From: Butyrivibrio fibrisolvens 16/4 | GTDB taxonomy: Bacteria > Bacillota > Clostridia > Lachnospirales > Lachnospiraceae | Length of the DNA stretch: 64,000 bases | Reading direction: 5' to 3' | Assembly: GCA_000209815.1 (NCBI GenBank) | Contig: FP929036.1 | Span: 267,907-331,906 of the forward strand | Part shown: positions 19,601 through 29,975 of the stretch, piece by piece | Numbering within the stretch: position 1 is the first letter of the stretch | Layout of the letters: the number at the start of each line of letters is the position of its first letter | The notes under the pieces: model-generated | The model's input: the letters and a program-made list of their open reading frames with translations, nothing else | Told to the model about the DNA's origin: nothing | Database searches by the model: none | Translations under genes and position numbers: made by a program

Positions 19601-19637
19601 AAAAAAATAACAGCCATATTTCAGGTTGTTATTTTTT
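19601..19637 (-). terminator. Terminator of the P1 peptidase gene
   Basis: AAATAACA(GCC)/(GGT)TGTTATTT stem followed on the minus strand by TTTTTT, 35 bases past the stop. Confidence 0.8.
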
Positions 19638-19671
19638 CTTGCCACGACGTACCTATTGCCGAAGGCAATCT

Positions 19672-20625
19672 TCAATGTGCGTCTTCCCGTTTCACGCTTC
19701 TCTTTATGGCTTCACAAATCACCTTATTAGCAAGTGTTCCTAACACATCAAGTGATGCCTCTACATCACCTATGGACATAGCATAAATACTATCTCCATC
19801 CATGGATGTGTGAACCGGACGAATGGAACGGGCGTATCCATCGTGTCCCATTCCAGCCAGCTTGCAAAGCTGAGACTTATTAAACTTTGCATTAGTGAGG
19901 ATGATTCCGATTGTTGTGTTAGTGGTCATTCCTGCTGGTGGATTCACATACATGTCGTACATAAGCTCCTCGCAGGAAACCTTATTTAATCCTGTACCTT
20001 TTTCGTTTTTAACTCCTGCGATACGTTTTCCAGAATCAGCATCATAAATATCGCCAATGGCATTTGTACAGATGATGGCTCCTACCTTTAAATCACCAAG
20101 CTCCACGGCAAAACTTCCTATTCCAGATTTTGTACATCTATCTGGTCCTAAGAGCTTTCCAACTGTGGCGCCACATCCTGCTCCTACGCTACCATCCTTG
20201 TAATTACCGTGTTTTCCCTTAAATGCCTGCTTTGCAGCCTTATATCCCATAGCTTTGTCTGGATAAACATCGCTGCGCTTATATTGCAAATCAAAAATAT
20301 CAGACTGGCAAACTAATGGAACTACAACATCTCCAACTGGAAATCCTATTTTATTTTCAGCAAGATACTGCATAACTCCACTGGCAGCCTCCAGGCCGAA
20401 GGCAGAGCCTCCGCCTAAAACAACGCTGTGAATAACCTCAGCTGCTGCAAGAGGATCAAGCAATCCTGTTTCTCTTCCGGCCGGGCCACCACCTCTGATA
20501 TCCAACCCACAAGGTGCTCCCTCTGGAGCCACAATAACAGTTACACCTGTGCCTGCCTTATTATCCTCAGTCTGTCCAATTCTTACATTTCCAATTGAAT
20601 TAATATCTATTTCTTTTAGCTTCAT
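19672..20625 (-). CDS. P1-family (S58, DmpA-like) peptidase
   Basis: 317 residues of the Ntn-hydrolase DmpA/P1 family: aminopeptidases or amidases that mature by self-cleavage. Motifs: VIVAPEGAPCGLDIRGGGP, VVLGGGSAFGLEAASGV, DGSVGAGCGATVG, and NTTIGIILTNAKFNK near residue 240, where a Thr replaces the Ser nucleophile of DmpA at the presumed self-cleavage site. No signal peptide is present, so it is cytoplasmic. Start ATG at 20625 has GGGAGG about six bases upstream. A single gene with its own terminator. Natural substrates of this family in gut Firmicutes are not known. Confidence 0.85.
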   Translation of the reverse strand: MKLKEIDINSIGNVRIGQTEDNKAGTGVTVIVAPEGAPCGLDIRGGGPAGRETGLLDPLAAAEVIHSVVLGGGSAFGLEAASGVMQYLAENKIGFPVGDVVVPLVCQSDIFDLQYKRSDVYPDKAMGYKAAKQAFKGKHGNYKDGSVGAGCGATVGKLLGPDRCTKSGIGSFAVELGDLKVGAIICTNAIGDIYDADSGKRIAGVKNEKGTGLNKVSCEELMYDMYVNPPAGMTTNTTIGIILTNAKFNKSQLCKLAGMGHDGYARSIRPVHTSMDGDSIYAMSIGDVEASLDVLGTLANKVICEAIKRSVKREDAH

Positions 20626-20649
20626 ATTTACCTCCCCTAGGTGAAATAT

Positions 20650-22248
20650 TTATCTGTTAATTTTATACGTATATGCGGTATTGTAAGTAGCCACATAGAG
20701 TGTATCATCTTTTATTTCAAATTGGCTGGCTGCAGACTCGATTTTAATCTGCTCCACCTTTTCGCCTGTGTTCTTATCCAAAAGATACATATAATCAGGC
20801 TCTGCTGTAAAGCCGTATCCACAAATAATAGTGTCATCTACAATCTGGAAATTGCAGGCATTACTAACCTGAGGCTCGCTTCGCCACAGCACAGTATCAG
20901 TCTTCATATCTATAGCCACCATATATCCAGATCTTGATTCTTCAGAGGTATATCCATTATGGCTAAGTGATACATACAATATGCCATCCATAGCTTTTGC
21001 CCAACGAATATACTGTCTAGCCATAGATTCCTTTCCCTCTTCTGCATCTGGACCATTACAAAGCTCAGCCAAATCATAGGTATGTAAAAGCTCATTTGTC
21101 TGATAATCGTACAGGAATAATGTGGTGAACTCATATCCAAAATCTCCACCATCTCCTGGAGCATAATAATAATTGCCATCTCCATAGCTTAAGAAAGCTT
21201 CTTCAAATCCATTTTTCTCAGCCCAAACGGAGGTATCAAGCCAATCTGTTTTATCTTTGCTAGTCTCGGTGAGAGTGATGTGCTTTTCTGCTGCAGGCTT
21301 TACTGAATCGCTTGTGTATTTATGCCAGGTTGGATTGCTGATTATTACACCTTGTGATTCTCCTGTATATTCATACTCCTCTCCATCGCCCATTGATTCA
21401 GGTTCTAATTCTTCAGTTTCTGCTGTCTGCTTTGTAACTATAGAATCAATGTCCTGCTTACCAGATGCTTTATAATTTTCCTGAATTAATCCTGGAATAT
21501 CATCCTCAGTGATTACAACATCCATATCTCCTGTAGCATAGCTTGCAATTTCGTATGGAGAAAAATAAATATGAACCCCTTCATCTGATAGTGTCCAAGT
21601 GTAGGTATCTTCATTCATTTTAACTTCAAACGGATCACCATCAATTGCACATTCACACAGCAGATAATTCTCGATATCCTCTTTATTATCTGGGTACTTC
21701 TCAAAAATCTTCTCTCTAATCTTTTTCCAGAGGGCCTCTTTGTCTGTTATAACCTCCGACAAACCAAGAACATGTCCTGTATTAGTATCAAGATTTATAG
21801 AATAAGTGTAGTGAGAAGGATGTGCACCATCCGCGTCAGTGTAGCTGTATGCCAATGCTGAAAGGAGCCTGTCATCTGCCCTTACCACATCAACAGTATT
21901 CTCTGCTATATACCCTGTAGCATCGCCCTCGCCATACTGCTGATTCATATATCCATAATCCTTAACAGAATTTTTAGCATTATTTTCCCAATCAGAATTA
22001 TAGCTATCAATGCTGCTGGCAAGATTAGGAAAACTATCTGCATAATCTTCTGAAAGAATAATTTCCGGGTAACAGCCCGTGGCATAAACTTTCCCATCTG
22101 CTTTTGCTTCCAGTGGATGCTTTACGATAGTGACGCCAATTTTTGCCTGGTTAATCTTACTTCCACTTTCATTTGTGATATTATCGCATCCCACCAGGGA
22201 TAGAGAGCATATCACTGTCATTGCTAAAACTAATAATCTTTTCATCAT
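20650..22248 (-). CDS. Lipoprotein with RsiV/PdaC-like domain and beta-propeller-like C-terminus
   Basis: About 532 residues. Lipobox SLVGC at the end of a short signal peptide. Residues about 45-255 resemble the DUF4163-DUF3298 pair found in PdaC and RsiV (extracellular deacetylase partner or anti-sigma factor sensing part): YPEII, SYTDADGAHPSHYTYSINLD, and IYFSPYEIASYATG. The C-terminal half (about 330-532) has repeated short beta blades such as FLYDYQTNELLHTYDL and VAIDMKTDTVLWRSEPQ, and resembles a PQQ-like propeller. The start ATG at 22248 overlaps the acyltransferase stop by one base (TGATG); a GTG just upstream is possible. Co-translation with an acyltransferase suggests a role in envelope polymer modification. 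No catalytic residues are assigned. Confidence 0.7.
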   Translation of the reverse strand: MMKRLLVLAMTVICSLSLVGCDNITNESGSKINQAKIGVTIVKHPLEAKADGKVYATGCYPEIILSEDYADSFPNLASSIDSYNSDWENNAKNSVKDYGYMNQQYGEGDATGYIAENTVDVVRADDRLLSALAYSYTDADGAHPSHYTYSINLDTNTGHVLGLSEVITDKEALWKKIREKIFEKYPDNKEDIENYLLCECAIDGDPFEVKMNEDTYTWTLSDEGVHIYFSPYEIASYATGDMDVVITEDDIPGLIQENYKASGKQDIDSIVTKQTAETEELEPESMGDGEEYEYTGESQGVIISNPTWHKYTSDSVKPAAEKHITLTETSKDKTDWLDTSVWAEKNGFEEAFLSYGDGNYYYAPGDGGDFGYEFTTLFLYDYQTNELLHTYDLAELCNGPDAEEGKESMARQYIRWAKAMDGILYVSLSHNGYTSEESRSGYMVAIDMKTDTVLWRSEPQVSNACNFQIVDDTIICGYGFTAEPDYMYLLDKNTGEKVEQIKIESAASQFEIKDDTLYVATYNTAYTYKINR

Positions 22249-23333
22249 CACATTTTTTCCCTTCCAAACGGCAATTTAACATTTGATACCAACCAGGACA
22301 AGCATACTGTAACTGCCATACAAACTGTAAGAGCATATGCATTTCCCAGGGTTCCCAGGCTGTCCCAGCCATTAATATGAGCATAAATCGTTATTATAAT
22401 CTGATGGAACAAATAACATTCAAAAGAAATATCTCCCAGGAACACCAAAGGCTTTGCTCTTAATCCCACTGAAATATTTCCATATCCGAGCATAAATACG
22501 AGAATCAAAAATATACTTGCAAAAAATCCAAGCATTAATGGCCCGAAAGCCATTTCTCCTGGAATAAAAACAATCACAAGCCATACTAATAATGCCACTA
22601 TTTCTATTATTGTATACTTCTTTACCTGATTTTCCCACTCCGGATGGCTCTGCTTTAAAATGATGATGATTTCACCCAGTGCCAATCCAATCAAATGAAA
22701 TCCAAGGCAAAACAGTGGCGTTTGCATAAATCCAAAGTCCCCAAGACCAATTAATCCAGCCAATGTGGATATAACAGCTATATATAATAAAGCTAAAACA
22801 ATGATGCAAACCATTCGTATAATTGGCTTGTTTGTATTTCTTTTTGATTTTGCCCAAGCACTAAATGGAATGTTTACAATACTTAGCCACATCATTGTGG
22901 CAAGATACCATCCAACAGAATTACCGGCAAAAGGTCTGAGTAGCCAGGTTTGTAGCATAAGAGATGATAAAACGAAATCTCCCACCAAAACAAGAATTGG
23001 CTTGATACTGTGACTTACTACAAATCCCTGCCCTTCGTTATATAAAAAGGTAAGGAGATTAGTCACAAAGTATAATGGATATAGTCTCACAAGCTTTCTT
23101 TTCAGATAATCTTTTATGTTTTCTTTTGTAGGACTAATTTCCTTTAAAGCCAGGGAATATGATGCCATTACTCCTGTCAAAAGGAAAAAGAAGTACACGC
23201 CAGTCTGTGCACCTATATCACCTGGCAAATACTTAATTCTCCAGGTTTTTCCGTGCCATAAAAAAATCATCGCAAAACATATAAATCTAAAAAACTGAAT
23301 TTGATCTGCCCTTTTTAATCTAGTTTCTGTCAT
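22248..23333 (-). CDS. Membrane acyltransferase (Acyl_transf_3 / OafA-like)
   Basis: 361 residues with about ten predicted membrane helices. The N-terminus, IQFFRFICFAMIFLWHGK, contains the conserved Arg and His seen in the OafA/NodX acyltransferase-3 family; the next block, GVYFFFLLTGVMASYSLAL and KRKLVRLYPLYFVTNLL, is also typical. The family O-acetylates (or succinylates) surface sugars such as peptidoglycan, capsule or antibiotics. It is followed by the lipoprotein gene with a one-base overlap. Substrate unknown. Confidence 0.85.
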   Translation of the reverse strand: MTETRLKRADQIQFFRFICFAMIFLWHGKTWRIKYLPGDIGAQTGVYFFFLLTGVMASYSLALKEISPTKENIKDYLKRKLVRLYPLYFVTNLLTFLYNEGQGFVVSHSIKPILVLVGDFVLSSLMLQTWLLRPFAGNSVGWYLATMMWLSIVNIPFSAWAKSKRNTNKPIIRMVCIIVLALLYIAVISTLAGLIGLGDFGFMQTPLFCLGFHLIGLALGEIIIILKQSHPEWENQVKKYTIIEIVALLVWLVIVFIPGEMAFGPLMLGFFASIFLILVFMLGYGNISVGLRAKPLVFLGDISFECYLFHQIIITIYAHINGWDSLGTLGNAYALTVCMAVTVCLSWLVSNVKLPFGREKM

Positions 23334-23373
23334 CTCTTACGATACAATCCTTTCTCTCCTCAAATAACCCTAA

Positions 23374-23406
23374 ACAGCCCACAAGAAGAAATCTTCCTGT
23401 GGGCCA
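23374..23406 (-). terminator. Terminator of the flotillin gene
   Basis: GCCCACAGGAAGA and TCTTCTTGTGGGC form a long stem just past the stop. The tail (TGTTTAGGG) is T-poor. Confidence 0.65.
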
Positions 23407-23420
23407 CACTAATTGATTTA

Positions 23421-24926
23421 TTACTGTTCAGTTTTTACGCTTACATCAGCACCAGTGATGTTTACATTCTTATTTACCTTAGCATCGTATGTGTTTGCTC
23501 TCATGATTTCTGTGAAATCAACACCAGTTGCTTCGCTCATGGTATCAAACACCTGCTTCATAACGATTGGCATATTTGCAGAAATTCTTGCTGCTCCGCC
23601 TTCGCTGCCATCACCTGTTTCATAGATGTTAATCTTATCAATCTGTGAAAGTGGCTTAGCAATTTCAGCTGCAATTTCAGGCATTACCTTAATCATCATC
23701 TCTGCCATAGCAGCGCCGTTGTACTTGCGATATGCCTCTGCCTTCTTTTCCATTGCCTCAGCTTCTGCAAGACCCTTTGCCTTGATTGCTTCAGCCTCTG
23801 CCTTACCTTTTGCTGCAATACCTGCTGCCTCTGCATCATACTTTGCCTTGATACCTGCGGCCTCCTGCTCTGCTGCGAACTTCTGAGCCTCTGCCTGAGC
23901 TTTCTTTGCATCAGCCTCACGCTCCTGCTCGTACTTAGCAGCTTCTGCCTTCTTCTGTCTCTGAATGAGCTCAGCCTCGGCCTTCTTTTCTGCCTGATAC
24001 TTCTCAGCATCTGCCTGCTTCTCAATCTGAGCTGCAAGTTCCTGCTGCTTAACAAGTACTTCCTTCTGCTTCAGTTCTGCCTCGCGCTCTGCCTTAGCAA
24101 TCTGAGCGTTTACAGTAGCTGCCTCAATTGTCTTCTGCTGTTCCTGCTGCTGGATTGAATAAGCTGCATCGGCAACAGCGTTTGCTGTATCAGCCTGCTG
24201 CTTTAACTCTGCCTGCTTAATAGCAAGTGCATTGTTCTTCTCAGCGATTTCTGTCTGTGCTGTAACTCTTGCATCGTTTGCTGCCTTGTCTGCCTCAGCC
24301 TGCGCAATTGCTACATCTCTATCAGCCTGAGCCTTTGCAATAGCTGCATCCTTCTTAATCTTAGCTGTGTTGTCCATACCAAGATCATTGATAAGACCAT
24401 TCTCATCAGTTACATTCTGGATGTTGCAAGAAAGAATCTCAATACCAAGCTTGCTCATATCGCGAGAAGCCTTCTCCATAACCTGATCAGAGAAGCTATC
24501 TCTGTCAGTGTTGATTACCTTAAGAGAAAGAGTACCGATAATCTCACGCATATTACCTTGTAATGAATCCTGAAGATCCTGAGTAATCTGCTCTGGATTC
24601 TTATTAAGGAAGTTCTTTGCTGCAAGCTGGATAGCTGCTGGATCAGTACCAATTCTTACCTTTGCAACAGCATCAACATTTACATTGATGAAATCGTTTG
24701 TAGGTACTGACTGCTCTGTCTTAATATCAACTGTCATCTGTCCAAGGTAGAGCTTATCAACTCTCTCGAAGAATGGAATCTTGAGACCTGCACGTCCGAC
24801 TAATATTCTAGGATTTTTTCTAAGACCTGAAATGATATAAGCTCTATCAGGTGGGGCCTTTACATAGCCTGCTACAATAATTAAAAGAAGCACTATGATA
24901 AGTGCAATAATAGGGATAAGTTCCAT
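23421..24926 (-). CDS. Flotillin-like SPFH protein
   Basis: 501 residues, flotillin family (YuaG/FloT-like), scaffolds of ordered membrane microdomains. An N-terminal hydrophobic segment (residues 3-22) is followed by the SPFH/PHB domain (about 25-190, with RNPRILVGRAGLKIPFFERV-like blocks) and a long Ala/Glu/Lys/Gln-rich coiled coil (about 190-410, repeated AEAEAIKAKGLAEAEAMEKK), then a short C-terminal oligomerisation part. Unlike many firmicute flotillins, it has no NfeD gene beside it. It is flanked by terminators on both sides, so it forms a single-gene unit. The ATG at 24926 has GGAGG seven bases upstream. Confidence 0.92.
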   Translation of the reverse strand: MELIPIIALIIVLLLIIVAGYVKAPPDRAYIISGLRKNPRILVGRAGLKIPFFERVDKLYLGQMTVDIKTEQSVPTNDFINVNVDAVAKVRIGTDPAAIQLAAKNFLNKNPEQITQDLQDSLQGNMREIIGTLSLKVINTDRDSFSDQVMEKASRDMSKLGIEILSCNIQNVTDENGLINDLGMDNTAKIKKDAAIAKAQADRDVAIAQAEADKAANDARVTAQTEIAEKNNALAIKQAELKQQADTANAVADAAYSIQQQEQQKTIEAATVNAQIAKAEREAELKQKEVLVKQQELAAQIEKQADAEKYQAEKKAEAELIQRQKKAEAAKYEQEREADAKKAQAEAQKFAAEQEAAGIKAKYDAEAAGIAAKGKAEAEAIKAKGLAEAEAMEKKAEAYRKYNGAAMAEMMIKVMPEIAAEIAKPLSQIDKINIYETGDGSEGGAARISANMPIVMKQVFDTMSEATGVDFTEIMRANTYDAKVNKNVNITGADVSVKTEQ

Positions 24927-25049
24927 ACATTTCCTCCTTCTGCGATTAAATAATCGCTATAACCATCTTTTGATAGTTATATAGTATATCTACCCTGTAT
25001 ATTTAAACATATCTGTTTCAGAAAGTTAAGTATATATATTCCTCTTTTT

Positions 25050-25086
25050 GAGTAAAAAAGGCCAGCAGGAAAATCCTACTGACCCT
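25050..25086 (-). terminator. Terminator of the cyclic-nucleotide-binding-fold gene
   Basis: GGTCAGTAGGA/TCCTGCTGGCC stem with TTTTTT on the minus strand. Confidence 0.85.
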
Positions 25087-25107
25087 TTATAAACTGTATT
25101 CTTCTTT

Positions 25108-27381
25108 TTACATACGGAGATATTCTAAGCCCTTGCGTACTTCCTCTGGCACCTCACCCTCATTTTTCTCCACCTTATCAATCATAGTCTTAAGATGATT
25201 GTAGGCTTGCGTACACTTTATTTCGTGCCTTGAAATCACCTGCTCATACATAGGATGATTAGCTACCTTTGCACGATATGCCTTTGAGAAGGTACAGTGT
25301 TTGTTTAGGATATTACGCTCTGCCTTATTTAGACGAATACTTCCCTGGGCCTCAAAATTAATCCAAATTGTATACTGCTTTGTGAAGGCCTCACGCATAT
25401 TATTGCGGGAAGATTTAAGCAGAGTCTTAACCTTCTCTTTGTTCTCTGCAGATAAATCCTTGTTCTTTCGATAGAATGTAAAGTAATCGTAAAAATCTGA
25501 TGTGAGACATTCTGAACCGATATCGTTCCAGCGAGAGCCCTGCTCTTTTCTGCAAATCTCCCAACGGAAAGCACCGCAGCAATATATCATCAGCTTGTCT
25601 AAATCATCAAATGTGAACATCGGAAATACGAATCGGCCTGGTGAATCTACTTTTATACCACCACATTCCTGCCACATCATGGCACGCATTCCACAGTTTG
25701 GTAAAAGAATAATATCTGGCTGAACACGCTTTAGATAAGATTCACTCTTTACTCCTGCTTCCATATCAGTGAAGAATCCTTCACGAAGGAAAATGCCATA
25801 ATCAACTTCCTCAATCTTTCCCATAGCTTCTTCTAGCTTAGCCTTGGTAAGGAGCATTTTCATTACTTCCGCACCAAAGTCTTCCTTTGTAAGAACCGGG
25901 CAGAAGGAAGTCATTTTTCCAGAAGTGGTTCTGTTTGCTGATACAAAGAAGTTGTTCATTTCAAACTTAACCTTTTGCTCCTGGTCGTTCATCCAGTTAG
26001 GCATATCCGCCTCTGAAATATTACCGGATTTACGTTCCTCAAGAACGAAGCCTCTATAGTCCAAATCCAGCTCGTTTCGGCTAGGCTCCCTCTCTCCTGC
26101 ATATACTGCACGAAGCCAGCTATATATGGTAAATACGTGCTCACTCTGACAAAGGGTATCCAGCCTATCCATTATATCTGCCAGCTCGTTCGTCAGGTCA
26201 TCTCCAATGGCATCATAGTGGATGTAGCCCATATTCAAAAACATCTTAATAATAGTATCAAGCTCACCGCCATAGGCTTCAAATTCCAGAGCTCTAAAGA
26301 AGGTCTTTTGATAAATTTCATAGAATAAATCAACGGCTTTCTTACGAACCTTACGCTCGTTATCCTCCTTACCCTCTCTATCAGAAAGAGCAAGATATGC
26401 ATTAAGCTCCTCTTTGTACTGGGCTGTTTTTCTTCATCAACCTCCGCAAATTCACAGATATGCTCGAAGGTCTGAGTGAACTCAGCCTGTTTCATCATCT
26501 TTGCTTCATCAAAGTTTGCTGCAGTTGCAGCAAAGTCGTGGCTGTCATACTCTGTCCAGCGTTCTTTAATTAACGACTTGTCATATAAGCCCGACTGTGA
26601 AATAAACTTGTAAAGCATCTTCATTAGCTTCTTGATATCATCCTGCTTCGCACCATGCTGGGCAGCATAAATCTGCAGGTTAAACAGAAGCTCGAAAATA
26701 TCGCCCTTTTCCGAAGATATAAGAATAGGCGCAAATTCCTCCAAATAGAAGCCCATTATCTCAATAGATTCGATGGCACGCTTCATATATCCACAGCTGA
26801 TACCAATAACACCAGTTGCTATCTCATTTCTACTTCCATAGATACTTTCAATTTCTTTATTATCAACAGAATTTAAACTATCAATGTAGTCATGCTCCCA
26901 AGGAAGAATCTCATCCTTTAAATCAAGAGGTTCTATTTCCTCAATCATAGGAATTTCCTGGATTTCAGCTCCCATTGACCTACATTGCTTCTTATATTCA
27001 TTATAAATTCCACGACAATAGCTATAGAAATCATCAGTCTTTTCTTGTAGCTATCGTAGATTTTAAAAACATCGCGGCACTGCCTAAATGCACCCTTAGA
27101 GAATCCAAAAATGTACACAGGCTGAGCCTCGAAGATTGCATCAAAATCAGACATACTCTTGTATGGGCATTTTATAATCATAGAGTCTTCTGCCACGGTA
27201 TAATCTGCCTCATACTCCAGATTCAATGCATCTGATAGTCCCGCAATTGTACCTGGTCCCAACGTCAGATGCTGATCCTTCCACACCTGCTCAATGGAGC
27301 CCGTCACAATAACGTACATGCTATCTACAGGGTCACCCTCGTTTATTAACTTTTTCCCTTTTCAACATTAATAGTCTCCAA
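25108..27381 (-). CDS. Cyclic-nucleotide-binding-fold protein, about 758 residues (three frameshifts)
   Basis: The first 110 residues are a Crp-like cyclic-nucleotide-binding fold (KLINEGDPVDSMYVIVTGSI, GTIAGLSDALN, ADYTVAEDSMI), with no helix-turn-helix after it. The long remainder is helical and acidic, with a central block containing DIILLPNCGMRAMMWQECGG and a late block NKHCTFSKAYRAKVANHP; I know no named domain for it. Three breaks, at 27351-27355, 27040-27043 and 26427-26431, are each repaired by one extra A (minus strand), giving an uninterrupted protein. I place the start at a TTG at 27381 with AAGGAG six bases upstream, shortly after a TATAAT; this is the only start that keeps the whole fold. 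Single gene, own terminator. It may respond to a nucleotide, redox or other ligand, but typical phosphate-binding residues are not obvious. Confidence 0.62.
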
Positions 27382-27522
27382 GTGCTTCTCCTTAAAGTGT
27401 GCATTATACCCCAATATTGTATAGCTTAATTATAAAATTGTCTGAAAACTATTGCAATCGTACATATACCTTTTCACAGAAAATTAAAAAACCTTTATAT
27501 AACGGGGCCTGATAGTGTAAAT

Positions 27523-27548
27523 AAAAAGGAGGCTAATATATAGCCTCC
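27523..27548 (-). terminator. Terminator overlapping the hydrolase stop codon
   Basis: Perfect GGAGGCTA/TAGCCTCC stem (27528-27548) followed by TTTTT. The stop codon TAG of the hydrolase gene is part of the 3' arm. Confidence 0.85.
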
Positions 27549-28438
27549 AAAAACTTGCTTACTATGTTGTGATACTCCTGCCTTGCATACAGGTAGCTTT
27601 CGGCGTGACCTGCCCCTGGAATTAAGTGAAGTTCCTTGTACTGCTGGCAAGCTTCGTATCCTGCTTTGCTATGTTTAGGTAAAATAAACTTATCATCAGC
27701 TCCATGAATAAAGCAAACCGGTGTGGTAGTGTTTTTCTTAAATGAATCAATTGGTCTGATTCTATCCAAACGATAACCATGTACTATCTGACTTGCTATA
27801 GATGCCAAATGCGATAAAGGCTTTGGAATATGAAACCAGCTCCACCCCAAATCTTCCAGTAACACGGAAAGGTCTGTAAAAGGGCAATCAGCAACACAAA
27901 ACTCAAACCCTTTATCCAGACCAAGGGCAAGCAGTGAACTGGCTGCTCCTAAACTTTCCCCATGTAAACCTATGCTTATCTCACGACCAAACTTTTCCCT
28001 GAGAAGTCTGGCTATATTAACAATATCCCTGCTTTCTTTATATCCCATTGAGCAGTAGCAATCTGCATTGTCACCATGATGTCTAATGTCGTATATATAA
28101 GCATTGTAGCCAAGCTCATGGAAAATGTTTAAATACTTAACTCCACCCAATCGATTGTAGGTATAGCCATGGGTGATAATTACAAACTTGTTATCCTCTC
28201 CTGATGGGATGTATGTGCCATGAATAAGATATCCATCATCCATTGTGAAGTTCATTTCGACCTTTTCATATGAATCATATGGTCCCCACAAATCCTTGCT
28301 TTTTTCTATCTCAGGTGCCTTATCAACTGGCACACGATTTTTAGGCAAAGTAACGAACCTTAGTAGGCCAACAGAAAACACTACTAAAACTAGTAAAATC
28401 ACAAATAACACAATAAAAATAATCAATAAAATCTTCAC
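27533..28438 (-). CDS. Membrane-anchored alpha/beta hydrolase
   Basis: 301 residues. An N-terminal hydrophobic anchor (residues 3-27) precedes an alpha/beta-hydrolase domain with oxyanion block VIITHGYTYNRLG, nucleophile Ser in GLHGESLGA, Asp in HGADDKFI, and His in GAGHAESY; the triad is complete. The fold resembles the S33/BAAT-like esterase-peptidase group often annotated as alpha/beta hydrolase of the YqkD kind. It lies 26 bases after the MFS gene on the same strand and is likely co-transcribed. The substrate is unknown. Confidence 0.85.
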   Translation of the reverse strand: MKILLIIFIVLFVILLVLVVFSVGLLRFVTLPKNRVPVDKAPEIEKSKDLWGPYDSYEKVEMNFTMDDGYLIHGTYIPSGEDNKFVIITHGYTYNRLGGVKYLNIFHELGYNAYIYDIRHHGDNADCYCSMGYKESRDIVNIARLLREKFGREISIGLHGESLGAASSLLALGLDKGFEFCVADCPFTDLSVLLEDLGWSWFHIPKPLSHLASIASQIVHGYRLDRIRPIDSFKKNTTTPVCFIHGADDKFILPKHSKAGYEACQQYKELHLIPGAGHAESYLYARQEYHNIVSKFLEAIY

Positions 28439-28464
28439 AAAACCACACCTCGATTTATTTAAAT

Positions 28465-29862
28465 CTATTTAAATGTATCCACTGTAACCTGATCCAGATT
28501 AACGAACTTGGTCTCTTTAACCTTGGTCATTAATATTATAAGTGATAATGCCATAAACGGAACACAGATTACTAAGAATAGCACATCAATAGGAATAAAC
28601 TTTTGACCTATAATAAATGCAATTTGTCCTATAAACATGCCGGCTCCAATAAGGACTGATATGGTACCCATAACAGATGAACGCATGCTTGATGGAGATG
28701 ATTCTGCAGGCATTGTAAGAATCAGTGTATCTGACATGGACCAAAGGCCACCTATAGAACAACCATAAGCTACTCCTGCTGTAATTGGACCCCAGCCTAG
28801 TCTACATGCTAATACAAAAATTAAAAGTCCCCCTAAGGCTATTGTTCCAAGTAAGAGACAAACTCTTTTTCTTCCTAATTTGTCCGAGAAAAGACCGCTC
28901 AGTATAGTAACAATTCCATTACAGAATGGATATATCAAAAGTGCCAATGACACCATCTGTGTTGTCATAGCTCCCTCTAAAACTGTTGCATAGTAGGATG
29001 TGTAGAAGGTTGTTGCAAAGAATAAAAATCCTGCGATTAAAATCCATCTCAATTGCTTGTTTGTAAATATAAACTTAAATGCATTAAAAACTCCACCTTG
29101 GTCGGAGGTATTGTTTTCTTTTTCTGTCTGGCGGCGTCTTTCCTTCTCTTCTTCAGTTAAAGAAAGATAAAATATTCTTTGTTCTAAGAACACAGGTGTT
29201 TCTTTAACAAAAACCACTGATAAAATTCCTACCACTAATGCCACAGCAACAGGTATGACATATACATATTTCCAACTTGATGGCACCGCTTCGTTCAGAA
29301 AGAATTTGGAAAGTATACCAATTGATGATACTGAAATAAGGGCTATGCCCTTAGCTACAAAACTGTAGGTGGCACGTTTCTCCTTTGGTGCTGTCTCCAT
29401 AATATAAAGAACCTGCATATCATTTGGTGTGAAAAACAGCATAAAAAGCATTCCTACGATATATTGAACAACACTTGTTGAAGTCATAACAACAAGCATA
29501 CCAAGGCCCATACCTATGGTGTTGATCATAAGAAATAGTCTTCTTCCATAGCGATCGGACAGAGCCTTATAAAAAGGCGCTATTATCAGGAATAGGTTTG
29601 ACAACAAATTCCAACTTGCCACATAGTTTAGCGACTCCTTATATTCTGTTGAATTAACGTCCCTGGATGATATTTTGAATAAATCAAAAATAATGTATGG
29701 CTGCATAGCCGAATTGATGTTAGATGTAACCTCATCAACGATGTAGATAATAGTAAGAACCACCATTATCATACCAAGATAGTAAGCAGGCTTAGGTGCA
29801 CTGGCAGCCTTTCTAAGGCGCACTAACTCCTTGGCCTCCTTCTCAAGAGTATTATTTCCCAT
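28465..29862 (-). CDS. Major facilitator superfamily transporter
   Basis: 465 residues, twelve predicted helices, with the MFS signature between helices 2 and 3 (KALSDRYGRRLFLM) and its second-half counterpart (SGLFSDKLGRKRVCLL). A charged central loop (residues about 230-250, LSLTEEEKERRRQTEKE) separates the halves, as in sugar-phosphate or drug transporters. Nothing fixes the substrate. ATG at 29862 has GGGGGA upstream; the alpha/beta hydrolase gene follows. Confidence 0.85.
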   Translation of the reverse strand: MGNNTLEKEAKELVRLRKAASAPKPAYYLGMIMVVLTIIYIVDEVTSNINSAMQPYIIFDLFKISSRDVNSTEYKESLNYVASWNLLSNLFLIIAPFYKALSDRYGRRLFLMINTIGMGLGMLVVMTSTSVVQYIVGMLFMLFFTPNDMQVLYIMETAPKEKRATYSFVAKGIALISVSSIGILSKFFLNEAVPSSWKYVYVIPVAVALVVGILSVVFVKETPVFLEQRIFYLSLTEEEKERRRQTEKENNTSDQGGVFNAFKFIFTNKQLRWILIAGFLFFATTFYTSYYATVLEGAMTTQMVSLALLIYPFCNGIVTILSGLFSDKLGRKRVCLLLGTIALGGLLIFVLACRLGWGPITAGVAYGCSIGGLWSMSDTLILTMPAESSPSSMRSSVMGTISVLIGAGMFIGQIAFIIGQKFIPIDVLFLVICVPFMALSLIILMTKVKETKFVNLDQVTVDTFK

Positions 29863-29927
29863 ATAAAATTCCCCCTTATCATTTATACCCTAGATATAAG
29901 AATAACATCATAATGAGGAAATCGCAA

Positions 29928-29964
29928 AGAAAAAAATCCTCCTGGCTAAAACCAAGAGGATTTG
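29928..29964 (-). terminator. Terminator of upp
   Basis: AAATCCTCTTGG/CCAGGAGGATTT stem followed on the minus strand by TTTTTCTTT, just past the upp stop. Confidence 0.85.
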
Positions 29965-29975
29965 AAAATATCGTA

